Source: Sorangium cellulosum So ce56 (GTDB lineage: Bacteria; Myxococcota_A; Polyangia; Polyangiales; Polyangiaceae). Taken from it: 64,000 nt of DNA. The notes under the pieces are model-generated. The model searched no databases. It was given only the letters and a program-made list of their open reading frames with translations, and was not told the DNA's origin. Positions 54,019 through 62,513 of this stretch are shown here, piece after piece. Every line of letters starts with the position of its first letter. Position 1 is the stretch's first letter. The stretch lies in assembly GCF_000067165.1 (NCBI RefSeq), contig NC_010162.1, forward strand, positions 4,174,501 through 4,238,500, read 5' to 3'. The translations under genes were made by a program, and so were the position numbers.

Positions 54019-54272
54019 CGGAAGCCGGACCGGTGCCCCCGGTCCGCGTGATTTCCTGGAGAGGGGCCATTCTCGGAATGGAACTGGCGATCTCCAGGCG
54101 AGCGACGCGGCATCAGGGAGCCACGTACGACGCATTCAGCGCCATCCGGATCTCGGGTGTGTGCGCAGGCGCGAGATGCCTCTCAAGCAGGAGGCGCGCC
54201 CATTCTGAATGGCGTGACCGGTTGCACGATGCCGTTGCCACGCGCATCGCCTCGTGGTCTTTTGAGGATACC

Positions 54273-55406
54273 GTGTCTTCCCTCACCCAGCAGATCGCCG
54301 CGCTCCCTGGCCCGCTCCTCGCTCGCCTCCGGGCCCGCGGGTTCGACCCCGATCGCGTCGCCCGGTGGGCCGCGTCCATCGGCAAGGACCGGGACGCCCG
54401 CAACCGCCTCCAGGGCACGGTCGAGCCGCCCGCGCCCGGCGATGTCGCCGACCTGCCCGCCGAGGGCACGCCCGAGCACGCCCGCTGCCGCGAGGCGGGC
54501 CTGGCCGCGCTGCGCCGGGGCGAGGTCGCCCTCTGCGTCCTCGCCGGCGGGATGGCCACCCGGATGGGCGGCGTGGTCAAGGCGCTCGTCGAGGTGCTGC
54601 CCGGTCGGACCTTCCTCGATCTGCGCCTCGCCGAGAGCGATCACCTCCGGCGCACGACGGGGGTCCCGGTCCCGCTGTGGTTGATGACCAGCGAGGCGAC
54701 GAATGGACCGATCCGCGAGGCGCTCGGCCCGCGCCTCGACGAGCCGGGCGATCTGTGCGCCACGTTCGAGCAGCACGTCTCGCTGCGCCTGACCCCGGAA
54801 GGCGGGCTGTTCCTGGACGAGGCGGGCGAGCCGAGCGTCTACGCCACCGGCCACGGCGATCTCCCGGATGCCCTCCGCGAGAGCGGCCTCCTCGGCCGCT
54901 TCATCGCCCGCGGCGGGAAGATCGTCTGGATCGCCAACCTCGACAACCTCGGCGCGACCGTCGATCCGGTCCTCCTGGGCTGGCACCTCGGCCACGGCGG
55001 GCCCCTCTCCGTCGAGGTGGTCGACAAGGGCGGCGACAAGGGCGGCGGGCCGCTGCGGTGGAACGGCCGACCGGTGATGGCGGAGGACTTCCGGCTGCCG
55101 GTCGGGTTCGATCCGAAGGTCGTGCCCGTCTTCAACACCAACACCTTCCTGGCGAGCGCCGAGGCGCTCAGCACGCTCGCGCTGGACTGGATCTATGTGG
55201 AGGTCGAGAAGAAGGTGGACGACCGCAAGGCGATCCAGTTCGAGCGCATCCTGAACGAGATCACGTTCGGGCTGCCGGCCCGGTTCGTTCGCGTGCCGCG
55301 CGAGGGCCTCGCGGCCCGGTTCCTTCCCGTCAAGGACGTCGAGGAGCTGGAGCGGCGGAGGCCGGCGATCGAGGCGATCGCCCGCGCGCGCGGCTTCCTC
55401 GGCTGA
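54273..55406 (+). CDS. UDP-sugar pyrophosphorylase family (UDPGP) protein
   Basis: A 377-residue protein. I chose GTG at 54273 because TGAGGA precedes it and the coding pattern begins there (SSLTQQIAALPGPLLARLRA). The nucleotide-binding loop is ALCVLAGGMATRMGGVVKAL. Substrate blocks are VLPGRTFLDLRLAESDHL, then VPLWLMTSEATNGPI and KIVWIANLDNLGATVDPVLL. Near the C-terminus is VPVFNTNTFLASAEAL, a hallmark of UDPGP. It should form UDP-glucose, UDP-GlcNAc or a similar activated sugar and pyrophosphate. It probably feeds exopolysaccharide synthesis with the genes at 50590 and 51462. Confidence 0.9.
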   Translation: MSSLTQQIAALPGPLLARLRARGFDPDRVARWAASIGKDRDARNRLQGTVEPPAPGDVADLPAEGTPEHARCREAGLAALRRGEVALCVLAGGMATRMGGVVKALVEVLPGRTFLDLRLAESDHLRRTTGVPVPLWLMTSEATNGPIREALGPRLDEPGDLCATFEQHVSLRLTPEGGLFLDEAGEPSVYATGHGDLPDALRESGLLGRFIARGGKIVWIANLDNLGATVDPVLLGWHLGHGGPLSVEVVDKGGDKGGGPLRWNGRPVMAEDFRLPVGFDPKVVPVFNTNTFLASAEALSTLALDWIYVEVEKKVDDRKAIQFERILNEITFGLPARFVRVPREGLAARFLPVKDVEELERRRPAIEAIARARGFLG

Positions 55407-55538
55407 GCCGAGGGGCCCAGGCCGCGGCGCGCGGCTGGCGAGCGACGGTGCCTGTCGTGGTGAATCGACGCGTGGGACGAGGCGCTGCGCGCCGCCGAGG
55501 AGCGCCCGAGCGCGCGCCGGCGGACGGGAGAGCTGGAT

Positions 55539-56069
55539 ATGGAACATGCGCAGACGGTCTCTCTGGACGCGGCGACGCCAGCGGATGCCGTGATCCTGTC
55601 CAACCTTCTCGAGCTGTACATTCACGATCTCAGCGATGTGTTCCCCGGCGTCGAGCTGGGGCAGGACGGGCGCTTCGGCTACCCCAAGCTCCCTCTCTAC
55701 TGGTCGGAGCGGGAGCGGCGGCTCGCGTTCCTCATTCGATGCGGCGGGCGCGTCGCGGGGTTCGTCCTGGCGACGCGCGGCTCGCCGGCGGTGGAGGACC
55801 CGGAGACCCTCGATGTGGCCGAGTTCTTCGTCCTTCGCCGCTATCGCCGCTCTGGCGTGGGCCGCCAGGCGGCGTGCCTCCTATGGAACGGTGTTCCCGG
55901 GAAGTGGACCGTGCGCGTCGCCGAGGGGAACCGGGGCGCTCTGGCGTTCTGGCGCGGCGTCGTCGCGCAGTTCACGAGCGGCGCTGTGACGGAGCTCGTG
56001 CGTCCTGGTCAGCCACACGCCTGGCGGGTGTTCTGCTTCGAGAGCGTGCCTGAGCGCGCCACGCCCTGA
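55539..56069 (+). CDS. GNAT-family acetyltransferase
   Basis: A 176-residue protein. Core motifs are LAFLIRCGGRVAGFVLATRG, then DVAEFFVLRRYRRSGVGRQA. The latter contains the acetyl-CoA loop RRSGVG. RVAEGNRGALAFWRGVV follows, the usual motif B of the family. There is no signal peptide. It starts 132 nt after the UDPGP gene and may be cotranscribed with it. The acceptor is unknown; the length and layout match small-molecule or antibiotic acetyltransferases. Confidence 0.88.
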   Translation: MEHAQTVSLDAATPADAVILSNLLELYIHDLSDVFPGVELGQDGRFGYPKLPLYWSERERRLAFLIRCGGRVAGFVLATRGSPAVEDPETLDVAEFFVLRRYRRSGVGRQAACLLWNGVPGKWTVRVAEGNRGALAFWRGVVAQFTSGAVTELVRPGQPHAWRVFCFESVPERATP

Positions 56070-56086
56070 TTCCACGGCGGCGCGGA

Positions 56087-56716
56087 TCACGGGCGCCGAC
56101 CGGCGCGCCCCTCCGGATCTTCGGCGAGCAGCTCCTCGATCTCGGCCGCCGCCTTGTCGAGCACCTTCACGGTGCGCGCGAGCACGGCGGGCGTGATGCG
56201 CCCCCGGCGCATCGCGTGGCGCAGCATCTTCATGAGCGAGCCGATGCGCTTCATGACGTCGCCGAAATCCTCGGCGAAGCGCTCCCACGAGGTCTCGACG
56301 AAGCGCTCGTAGAACTCGTCGACGTACTCGCGGTTCGCCTTGAGGTCCTCGCGCCCCGCGTCGGTGATCTCGTAGATCTTGCGCCCCTCGGCCTCGATGA
56401 CGCGCGCGTGGCCGAGCTCCTCGAGCATTTGCAGCGTCGGATAGATGACGCCGGGGCTCGGCCGGTAGGTGTCGCCGCTGCGCTGCTCGATCGCCTGGAT
56501 GACCTCGTAGCCATGGCGAGCTCGCTCGGCGAGCACGTCGAGGACGAGGTAGCGCACGCCGCCGCGATCGGCGCGGAGCGGCGGACCTCCAAACCAGTCG
56601 CCCCACCAGCCCGGCGGGCCGCCACCCATGCCGGGCCGACCCCTCCCGAACGGACCCCCCCTCGGCCCTCGCGGGCCTGCGCAGTGATGGTGTTCGTATC
56701 CCCAGAACATAGACAA
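56087..56716 (-). CDS. PadR-family regulator of the YqjI type
   Basis: A 209-residue protein starting at 56716 (an ATG two codons later is as likely). Residues 1-50 are rich in Gly, Pro, Trp and His (YEHHHCAG near the start), a possible metal-binding tail, as in the nickel-responsive YqjI. The winged HTH is YLVLDVLAERARHGYEVIQA at about 56-75 with SPGVIYPTLQMLEELGHARV. The C-terminal coiled coil (about 140-200) should mediate dimerisation. It faces an AT-rich operator-like site at 56836-56857 upstream of its start. Confidence 0.9.
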   Translation of the reverse strand: MSMFWGYEHHHCAGPRGPRGGPFGRGRPGMGGGPPGWWGDWFGGPPLRADRGGVRYLVLDVLAERARHGYEVIQAIEQRSGDTYRPSPGVIYPTLQMLEELGHARVIEAEGRKIYEITDAGREDLKANREYVDEFYERFVETSWERFAEDFGDVMKRIGSLMKMLRHAMRRGRITPAVLARTVKVLDKAAAEIEELLAEDPEGRAGRRP

Positions 56717-56835
56717 AATCCCTCTCTGGCTCGGCGGCGGACCACCACGGCGGCGAACACGCAGCTGCCGCGCGCTCGTGCGCTGGCCACCCCGGCTCCA
56801 CGGCCCGGCGGACTGTGGCGGCCGGGCCGATATTA

Positions 56836-56857
56836 TAAAAGATATATCTAAAAGATA
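56836..56857. promoter_or_regulatory. AT-rich repeat, probable PadR operator
   Basis: TAAAAGATA occurs twice (56836-56844 and 56849-56857) with centres 13 bp apart. Between them, AGATATATCT (56840-56849) is a perfect palindrome. It lies 120 bp upstream of the PadR start in otherwise GC-rich DNA, so self-regulation is plausible. Confidence 0.55.
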
Positions 56858-56955
56858 GCTCTCGACTGTCGGCCGTCAAGAGGCGGGGCGGACGACCGCA
56901 GGCTCGCGCGCCGGGCACGGTCGCAGCACGCAGCGATGGGGAGAGGCGCCGAGGG

Positions 56956-57110
56956 CAACCTGGGTGGGGTCGCCGCAGCTCAACCTGGGTGGGGTCGCAG
57001 GCTCAACCTGGGTGGGTCGCAGGCTCAACCTGGGTGGGGTCGCCGCAGCTCAACCTGGGTGGGTCGCAGGCTCAACCTGGGTGAGGTCGCTGCTGTTCGC
57101 TGCTGTTCGC
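56956..57110 (+). repeat. Tandem repeat of 22-25 bp units, then 10-bp units
   Basis: Six units begin with CAACCTGGGTG and have lengths 25, 23, 22, 25, 22 and 25 (56956-57097). Two kinds alternate: a long form with GGGGTCGCCGCAGCT and a short form with GGGTCGCAGGCT. The array ends in two copies of TGCTGTTCGC (57091-57110). A near-consensus -35 (TTGACA at 57114-57119) follows, upstream of the methyltransferase gene. Confidence 0.9.
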
Positions 57111-57150
57111 TGCTTGACACAGGACGCTCGTCCCTGTAACGAAAGTGAAA

Positions 57151-57933
57151 ATGATTTTCAGTATCGACGCTGCCCCTTCGTTTGCTCGACGCGAGCTCGC
57201 GGGAGTCGCCGCGTGCGCGTACGCCTCCGACGCGTTTCCTGACCTCGGGCTCCACGACGAGGAAGCGCGCCAGCTCGCCCGCGTGCTCGAGGTCGAGCGC
57301 GCCGGCTTCACGGAACAGGAGCTCCGCCCCCTCGCGACCCGCACGCGGCTGGTCGACGACGTCGTGGACGACTTCTTCCGCCGTCACCCGGACGGGCTGG
57401 CCATCGGGCTCTTCTCCGGGCCGTGCACCCGGTTCTCGCGCGTCGACAACGGGCAGCTCCACTGGATCGACATCGACGTCCCCCGCGTGGTCGCGTGGAA
57501 GTCCCGGCGCGCCCCGCGGACGCCGCGGTATGCGCTGGCCACGGCGTCCCCCGGCTGCGATCACTGGATCGATCAGCTCGCCGACGCGCAGGACTGGCCC
57601 ACGTTGATCCTCGGCCTCGGCCTCTTCTCTCATCTCGGCCCCGAGCGGATCGGCGCCTTCTTGACCCAGGTCTCCCTGCGCCTCGCCAAGGACGTGGAGC
57701 TCCTGCTCGACGCGAGCCCGTGCCTCCAGCTCCGTCCCACCGCGGCGAGGGGCGCGCGTCACGTCGAGCTCCACCGAGAGGGAGGCGTCGTCGAGACGTT
57801 TCCATGGCTGCGCGTCCTGGGCGATAACGACTACCCCGAGCCGCTCGGCGCCCGCATCCGGACCACGAATGGACTCGCGCGCTTCTTCCGTAAAGCGCAG
57901 TTCCCGATCCTCCGCCACCTCCGGCGCGTGTGA
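57151..57933 (+). CDS. LCM/Ppm1-Tcmp-type class I methyltransferase
   Basis: A 260-residue protein starting with ATG at 57151 (a GTG at 57145 is in frame). The SAM region has AIGLFSGPCTRFSRVDNGQL followed by HWIDIDVPRVVAWKSR, a hallmark of the leucine-carboxyl/polyketide O-methyltransferase family (Pfam LCM). The later block is TLILGLGLFSHLGPERI. There is no signal peptide. It may methylate a carboxyl or hydroxyl of a small molecule, but no natural-product genes surround it. A TTGACA element at 57114-57119 gives a possible promoter very close to the start. Confidence 0.85.
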   Translation: MIFSIDAAPSFARRELAGVAACAYASDAFPDLGLHDEEARQLARVLEVERAGFTEQELRPLATRTRLVDDVVDDFFRRHPDGLAIGLFSGPCTRFSRVDNGQLHWIDIDVPRVVAWKSRRAPRTPRYALATASPGCDHWIDQLADAQDWPTLILGLGLFSHLGPERIGAFLTQVSLRLAKDVELLLDASPCLQLRPTAARGARHVELHREGGVVETFPWLRVLGDNDYPEPLGARIRTTNGLARFFRKAQFPILRHLRRV

Positions 57934-58100
57934 GCCCTCGATGGCACCCTCGATAACACCTCCATAACAAGCAACAGCAAGACCCATGAACAAGGACAGA
58001 GACGCTCGATGAACATCCAGGACTACGTTGACGCACCGGCGCCCTGCGGCGCCGCGCTCCACCATCGCGACGCGCGCGCGTCCCTGGGGAGGGCCCGGGC

Positions 58101-58712
58101 ATGAGCCGTTACACCGGACCTCGCGTCAAGGTCATGCGCGCGCTCGGGGTCGAGCTCCCCGGGCTGTCGGCCAGGAAGACGGAGCGGAGGCCTTACCCCC
58201 CCGGACAGCACGGACAGGCCCGCAAGAAGCTCAGCGAGTTCGCCCTGCGGCTCCGCGAGAAGCAGAAGGTCAGGCTCAACTACGGCCTCACCGATACGCA
58301 GCTGAAGACGCTCATGCTCGAGGCCCGCAGGAGCGATCTCGCCGCCGGGACGAAGCTCATCGAGCTGCTCGAGCGGCGGCTCGACAACGTCATCTTCCGC
58401 GCGGGCTTCGCGCGCACCATCCCGGCCGCGCGGCAGCTGGTCGCGCACGGGCACGTGCTCATCAACGGAAAGCGCGTCGATATCCCGTCCTACCGCGTCA
58501 CCATCGGAGAGACGGTGAGCGTGAGCGAGAAGCGCCGTGACCACCGGACCGTCGTGGAAGGCCTCGCGAGGACGGACATGGAAGCCCCCACGTGGCTCGC
58601 GGTCGACAAGGACGCCCGGCAGGCGCGCGTGGCCGCGCTGCCGGACGAGACGAGCATCCCGTTCCCCATCGCGGTTCAGCTGATCATCGAGTACTACTCG
58701 CAGCGGCTGTGA
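58101..58712 (+). CDS. rpsD: 30S ribosomal protein S4 (zinc-free paralogue)
   Basis: A 203-residue protein, one of the assembly-initiating small-subunit proteins, with GGGAGG upstream. The N-terminus is SRYTGPRVKVMRALGVELPG. The S4 RNA-binding fold has RLDNVIFRAGFARTIPAARQ, then LVAHGHVLINGKRVDIPSYR. There are no cysteines at all, so the four-Cys zinc-ribbon form is absent; this is the C-minus type. It is outside the rpsM-rpsK-rpoA context. It is therefore probably a second or alternative copy. A 9-bp perfect stem follows (58722-58744). Confidence 0.95.
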   Translation: MSRYTGPRVKVMRALGVELPGLSARKTERRPYPPGQHGQARKKLSEFALRLREKQKVRLNYGLTDTQLKTLMLEARRSDLAAGTKLIELLERRLDNVIFRAGFARTIPAARQLVAHGHVLINGKRVDIPSYRVTIGETVSVSEKRRDHRTVVEGLARTDMEAPTWLAVDKDARQARVAALPDETSIPFPIAVQLIIEYYSQRL

Positions 58713-58721
58713 CGAGGACCA

Positions 58722-58744
58722 GGGCTCGCCGCGCTGGCGAGCCC
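58722..58744 (+). terminator. Perfect 9-bp hairpin after rpsD
   Basis: GGGCTCGCC (58722-58730) pairs with GGCGAGCCC (58736-58744) around a five-base loop. There is no T-run, so it may act as a weak terminator or 3' stabiliser. The remaining 304-bp gap (58713-59016) holds no gene. Confidence 0.6.
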
Positions 58745-59016
58745 GCCTCCGTCGGCGCGGGGCGGTTGCGACGAGCGCCCGCCTTCCTGGAGCGTCCGCG
58801 AAGCGAGCCGCGCTCGCCGGATGCGGAATGTCCATGGCGTTCGTCGGCATCGGGCCTCGCTCGCGCGGCCGGCGCGCGTGGTGGCGCCGAGCCGGGTGCG
58901 TCCCGGGGTGACGCGCCCGCGAGCACGCGCCTTGCCGTGCGGGGGCGGAGCGCCCCCGCGCGCGCCCTCCGCGCCGCGCGGCGCTGGACGCGCTGCCCAC
59001 AGGGGCGAGGAACACC

Positions 59017-61710
59017 ATGGCCAGCCTGAGCACGGAGAGCACACCCCGCGAGCGCCTGGATCGCGCGATCAGCGTCCTCGGCCGGGTCCGGATGTACTGG
59101 CGCGGAGCGGCCGCGATGATGGCCGTCGGACTCGCGATCTCCTTCTCGCTGGCGCTCGCCACGAAGCGGGTGTGGCGGAGCGAGGCCACGATCCTCTACC
59201 GCGACACCATCCAGACCGGCCGCGATCCCCAGAGCAGCACCGCGCGCGCGGCGCGCCTCGGGTCGAAGCTCAAGGACGCGCTCACCGCGCGCGGGACGCT
59301 CGCCGGCGTCGTCGAGGCGTTCGGGCTCTACCCGGAGAAGACCGCCCGCTCGATGGTCGAGGCCGTCGAGGAGATGAAGACCCACGTCGGCTTCCGCGCG
59401 CAGAGCAGCGATACGTACGTCGTCTCGTTCACCCACGACGATCCGCACGTGGCGCAGCAGGTCGCCGCCCGCCTCACGCAGATCCTGCTCGACGACTACC
59501 GCCGCGACAGCCTCGGCACGGCGACGATGACCCGCGATTTCCTGCGGAAGGAGCTCGCCGAGGCCAGCTCCAAGGTCGACGCGGCGAGCCGCGCGCTGGC
59601 GACGTTCCTCGCCAGGAATCCGCAGTTCCAGTGGGGGCTCAACGACTCGCCCTATGCGCCGGCGCCCCAGCCGTTCGGCTCGCCCGGCGTCCCCGCGCCC
59701 GCGCCTGGAGCGCGCGCTCCGTCGCCAGCGCAGCCTGCCCGCCCGGTCGACCCGCAGCTCGCGGCGCTCGAGCGGCAGCTCGCCCGGGTCGAGGCGCTGC
59801 TCGGGGCCGGGCGGTCGCCAGCGGCGGCGCCGGGGCAGCCGCTGCCCCAGAGCGTCGTCGAGGCGCAGCGGGCCCGCACCGCCGCCGTCGCCGCGGTCGC
59901 GGCGGCCGAGGCGGCGCTCGCCGAGAAGCTCACGACCGTGACCCCGATCCACCCCGACGCCGTCGCCGCGAAGCGCCGCGTCGAGGCGGCGAAGAGCCAG
60001 CTCACCGCGGCCGAGAGCGCGCTCGGGCTCGTGCGCGCGGGCATCACCGAGGCGTCGATCGGCGAGGCGCGCGAGGCGCGCGCGCTCACGCCGTCGCGGC
60101 GCGCGGCGCTCGCGGCGGAGCGGACCGCGCTCCTCCGGCAGATCGCGGGCCTGCGCGCGCACGCCGGAGGCGGCAGGGCGCCGGCGGGGGGCGAGGCGCC
60201 GCGCGCGCCGGCGGAGAGCGCGGCCAGGGGCGAGGCGCAGCGCGCGCAGCCGTGGGCGGCCGACGGGGGCGCCGAGGAGCGCGTGATCGAGCTCGAGACC
60301 GAGTGGCACCGGCTCCGCCTCGATCTGGAGCGGGCGCGCGAGTACCTGAAGACCGTTCAGGCCAACGAGCGGGCCGCGGACCTGTCCGCGGACGCCGCCG
60401 AGAACAAGAGCGAGACCGAGCTCGACGTCCTCGACCAGGCCTACCTGCCGAGCCGCCCTGACCGGGGGCGGGGCCGCGTCTTCTTCGCGGGCGCCGCGGT
60501 GACGTTCTTCTTCGCGCTCGGCGTCGCCGGGGCCCGGGTGCTGCTCAACGACACGCTCTACGACGGCGGCGACATCCACGCGCTCGGCGGCCCCGCCCTG
60601 CTGGCCGCGATGCCGGAGCTCCCGGCGCGCCCGCCGCTGCGCGAGCGCACGATCGTGCCGGCGTACTACGCAGAGCCGCCCCGCGAGCCGGGGTACGGCA
60701 CGGAGCCGCCCGGCGGGCCCGGGTACGGCGCGGAGCCATCCGGTGCGGCTGGGCCCGGCCCCGAGCCGCCAGGCGGACTCGGGCACGGCGCAGAGCCGCC
60801 CGCCGCCTCGGAAGAGGCCGCTCCGGCCGGCGCCGCCCCGGAGGACACGCTCCGGGACAGCCTCGCCCTCGGCGACTGCGAGGTGGTCGACCGGTCGTCC
60901 TGGAGCGCGCCCGAGGCGCCGCTCGCCTGCATGGGCGTGCGCTCGTTCGCGCGCGCCGGCGGCCCCGCGTTCGATGGGCCCGAGGTGGAGATCATCGGCG
61001 CGGACCTCGATCCCGAGGGGCACGGCGTGTTCGAGCTGCTCCGGGGGGCGCCCGCGCCCGCGCTCGCGGCGCTCCGGGTCCTCCGGCACCGGCTCGATCA
61101 GCGGCGGGCGGGCGAGCCGCTCGCGGTCGCGGTGGTGAGCCCCGGCCGGGCCGAGGGCAAGACCGCGCTCGCGGTCCGCCTCGCGATGACGCTCGCCGAG
61201 GCCGAGCGCGCCCGGGTGCTGCTCGTCGACGGCCACCTCGCGTGCCCCCGCGTCGCGGCGACGCTCGGCCTGCGGCTGCCCGCGCACGCGAGCTTCTCGG
61301 AGCAGCTCCGGCGGCGGATGGCGGGCGAGACCCGACCGCTCGGCGTCATCGCCGTCAGCCAGTCGCTCTCGGTGCTCGCGGAGCCATCGCTCGAGGCGAG
61401 CTACCCCGCGGCGCTCCACTCGGTCCACTTCGAGGCCGCGATGCGCACGCTGCGGCGCTATCACGATTACGTCGTCATCGACGGCCCTCCGATCCTTGGC
61501 TCGGGCGACGCCAACGTCATCGAGGACGCCTCCGACGGCGTCGTCCTGGTCGCGCGTGCCTCGCTGACCCGGGCGTCGTCGCTGACGAGCGCCGCCGAGC
61601 AGCTCGGCGATCGCCGCATCCTCGGGGTGGTCCTGAACGACGTCGCGCCGAGGCCCGTCGCCAGGAAGCGGGTCTGTATCGACGGTGCGCCAGCAGGGCA
61701 GTCGGCCTAG
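59017..61710 (+). CDS. Wzz-type chain-length protein fused to BY-kinase-like domain
   Basis: An 897-residue protein with GAGGAAC before the ATG. Residues of about 30-55 and 485-505 are membrane segments that enclose a long periplasmic region. The Wzz-like start is KRVWRSEATILYRDTIQTGR. The middle contains Ala/Glu-rich coiled coils and a Pro/Gly-rich linker of ten-residue repeats (EPPGGPGYGAEPSGAAGPGP and similar, about 545-595). The ATPase domain has AVVSPGRAEGKTALAVRLAM as Walker A, VLLVDGHLACPR as Walker A' and DYVVIDGPPIL as Walker B. A tyrosine-rich C-terminal tail is missing. It should set exopolysaccharide chain length. Confidence 0.88.
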   Translation: MASLSTESTPRERLDRAISVLGRVRMYWRGAAAMMAVGLAISFSLALATKRVWRSEATILYRDTIQTGRDPQSSTARAARLGSKLKDALTARGTLAGVVEAFGLYPEKTARSMVEAVEEMKTHVGFRAQSSDTYVVSFTHDDPHVAQQVAARLTQILLDDYRRDSLGTATMTRDFLRKELAEASSKVDAASRALATFLARNPQFQWGLNDSPYAPAPQPFGSPGVPAPAPGARAPSPAQPARPVDPQLAALERQLARVEALLGAGRSPAAAPGQPLPQSVVEAQRARTAAVAAVAAAEAALAEKLTTVTPIHPDAVAAKRRVEAAKSQLTAAESALGLVRAGITEASIGEAREARALTPSRRAALAAERTALLRQIAGLRAHAGGGRAPAGGEAPRAPAESAARGEAQRAQPWAADGGAEERVIELETEWHRLRLDLERAREYLKTVQANERAADLSADAAENKSETELDVLDQAYLPSRPDRGRGRVFFAGAAVTFFFALGVAGARVLLNDTLYDGGDIHALGGPALLAAMPELPARPPLRERTIVPAYYAEPPREPGYGTEPPGGPGYGAEPSGAAGPGPEPPGGLGHGAEPPAASEEAAPAGAAPEDTLRDSLALGDCEVVDRSSWSAPEAPLACMGVRSFARAGGPAFDGPEVEIIGADLDPEGHGVFELLRGAPAPALAALRVLRHRLDQRRAGEPLAVAVVSPGRAEGKTALAVRLAMTLAEAERARVLLVDGHLACPRVAATLGLRLPAHASFSEQLRRRMAGETRPLGVIAVSQSLSVLAEPSLEASYPAALHSVHFEAAMRTLRRYHDYVVIDGPPILGSGDANVIEDASDGVVLVARASLTRASSLTSAAEQLGDRRILGVVLNDVAPRPVARKRVCIDGAPAGQSA

Positions 61711-61835
61711 AGCGGCGGTCACCCGCTTCGGATACGGGCCCACCTCGACGTTTTCGGTGCTCAGCGCACCGGAGTGCGCTTCCGCGCCGAAAACGCCGAT
61801 CTGGGCCCGTCTCCTGTGCGGGAGACCGCCGCTCT
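61709..61835. repeat. 127-nt near-perfect hairpin directly at the BY-kinase stop
   Basis: AGAGCGGCGGTC (61709-61720) pairs with GACCGCCGCTCT (61824-61835) over 12 bp. Next comes CCCGC/GCGGG, then GGGCCCA (61736-61742) with TGGGCCC (61802-61808), and CGTTTTCGG (61749-61757) with CCGAAAACG (61787-61795). The apex AGCGCAC/GTGCGCT closes a CGGA loop (61763-61780). Almost the whole element is base-paired. No T-run follows. The rest of the 61711-62001 gap contains nothing else. Confidence 0.85.
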
Positions 61836-62001
61836 GCTGTGCATGGTGCAGAGGTGGGCGGAAACCGCTGTAGAAGCGAGGAGGCGCCGAGAGGGAAGCA
61901 GGGGAAGAAGCGCGGGAGGAGCAGCGGTGGTGCGCTGGCGCCCGCGCCGATTTCAATCGATTCTCTGTCGGTTCTTCGACGCTCTCGCGGCATCTTCGCG
62001 A

Positions 62002-62430
62002 TCAGAACGTGATCTTTACCGCGTCCGACGATCTGTTCGCCGTGCCGTGGTGCACGACCTCGATGTTGTTGCCATCCGGGTCGAGCACGAACGCCGCATA
62101 GTAGCCGGGGTGGTACGGGCGCTCGCCCGGAGCGCCGTTGTCCTTGCCGCCCGCGGCGACCGCGGCGGCGTGGAACCGATCGACCGTCGCGCGGTCGCTC
62201 GCCTGGAAGGCGAGGTGCGTCCGGCCGGTGGGCACGCCGGCCGCAGCCCGCGAGTCCACGCTCGAGATGAAGAGCTCGTCGGCCCAGAAGTAATCGTCAG
62301 CCTCGCCTCCCATCGGGATCCCGATCGCTTCGAAGACGGCTCGATAGAACTTCTTGCTCGCCGCGAGGTCGTCCACGACGAGTTGAACGTGATCGATGAG
62401 GCGCCCGCGATAGATCTCTTGAATTTCCAT
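62002..62430 (-). CDS. VOC-superfamily (glyoxalase-like) protein
   Basis: A 142-residue protein. ATG at 62430 follows CGAGG at a good distance. The first module is RLIDHVQLVVDDLAASKKFY; the second has GRTHLAFQASDRATVDRFHA, with the metal-ligand-type His in TGRTHLAF. The end DPDGNNIEVVHHG is the usual closing strand of this superfamily. It should act on a small electrophile or bind a compound. It lies 83 bp downstream of the aldehyde dehydrogenase on the same strand and may be cotranscribed with it. Confidence 0.88.
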   Translation of the reverse strand: MEIQEIYRGRLIDHVQLVVDDLAASKKFYRAVFEAIGIPMGGEADDYFWADELFISSVDSRAAAGVPTGRTHLAFQASDRATVDRFHAAAVAAGGKDNGAPGERPYHPGYYAAFVLDPDGNNIEVVHHGTANRSSDAVKITF

Positions 62431-62513
62431 CGCCTCGGGATACCGCACTTCGCCCCCGGTGCAAGCGGACTCATTCGAGCTCATCTGCTCGCGGGCTGCG
62501 CGCGCCCGGGCCT

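Noticed and set aside
56956..57110. 22-25 bp repeats considered as a CRISPR array
   Set aside because: Units abut directly and alternate in length; there are no unique spacers and no cas genes.
58684..61956. Very long minus-strand frame of 1090 codons opposite the BY-kinase gene
   Set aside because: Its residues are almost all Arg, Ala, Gly and Glu, as expected for the antisense of a GC-rich gene. The opposite strand encodes a recognisable Wzz/BY-kinase.
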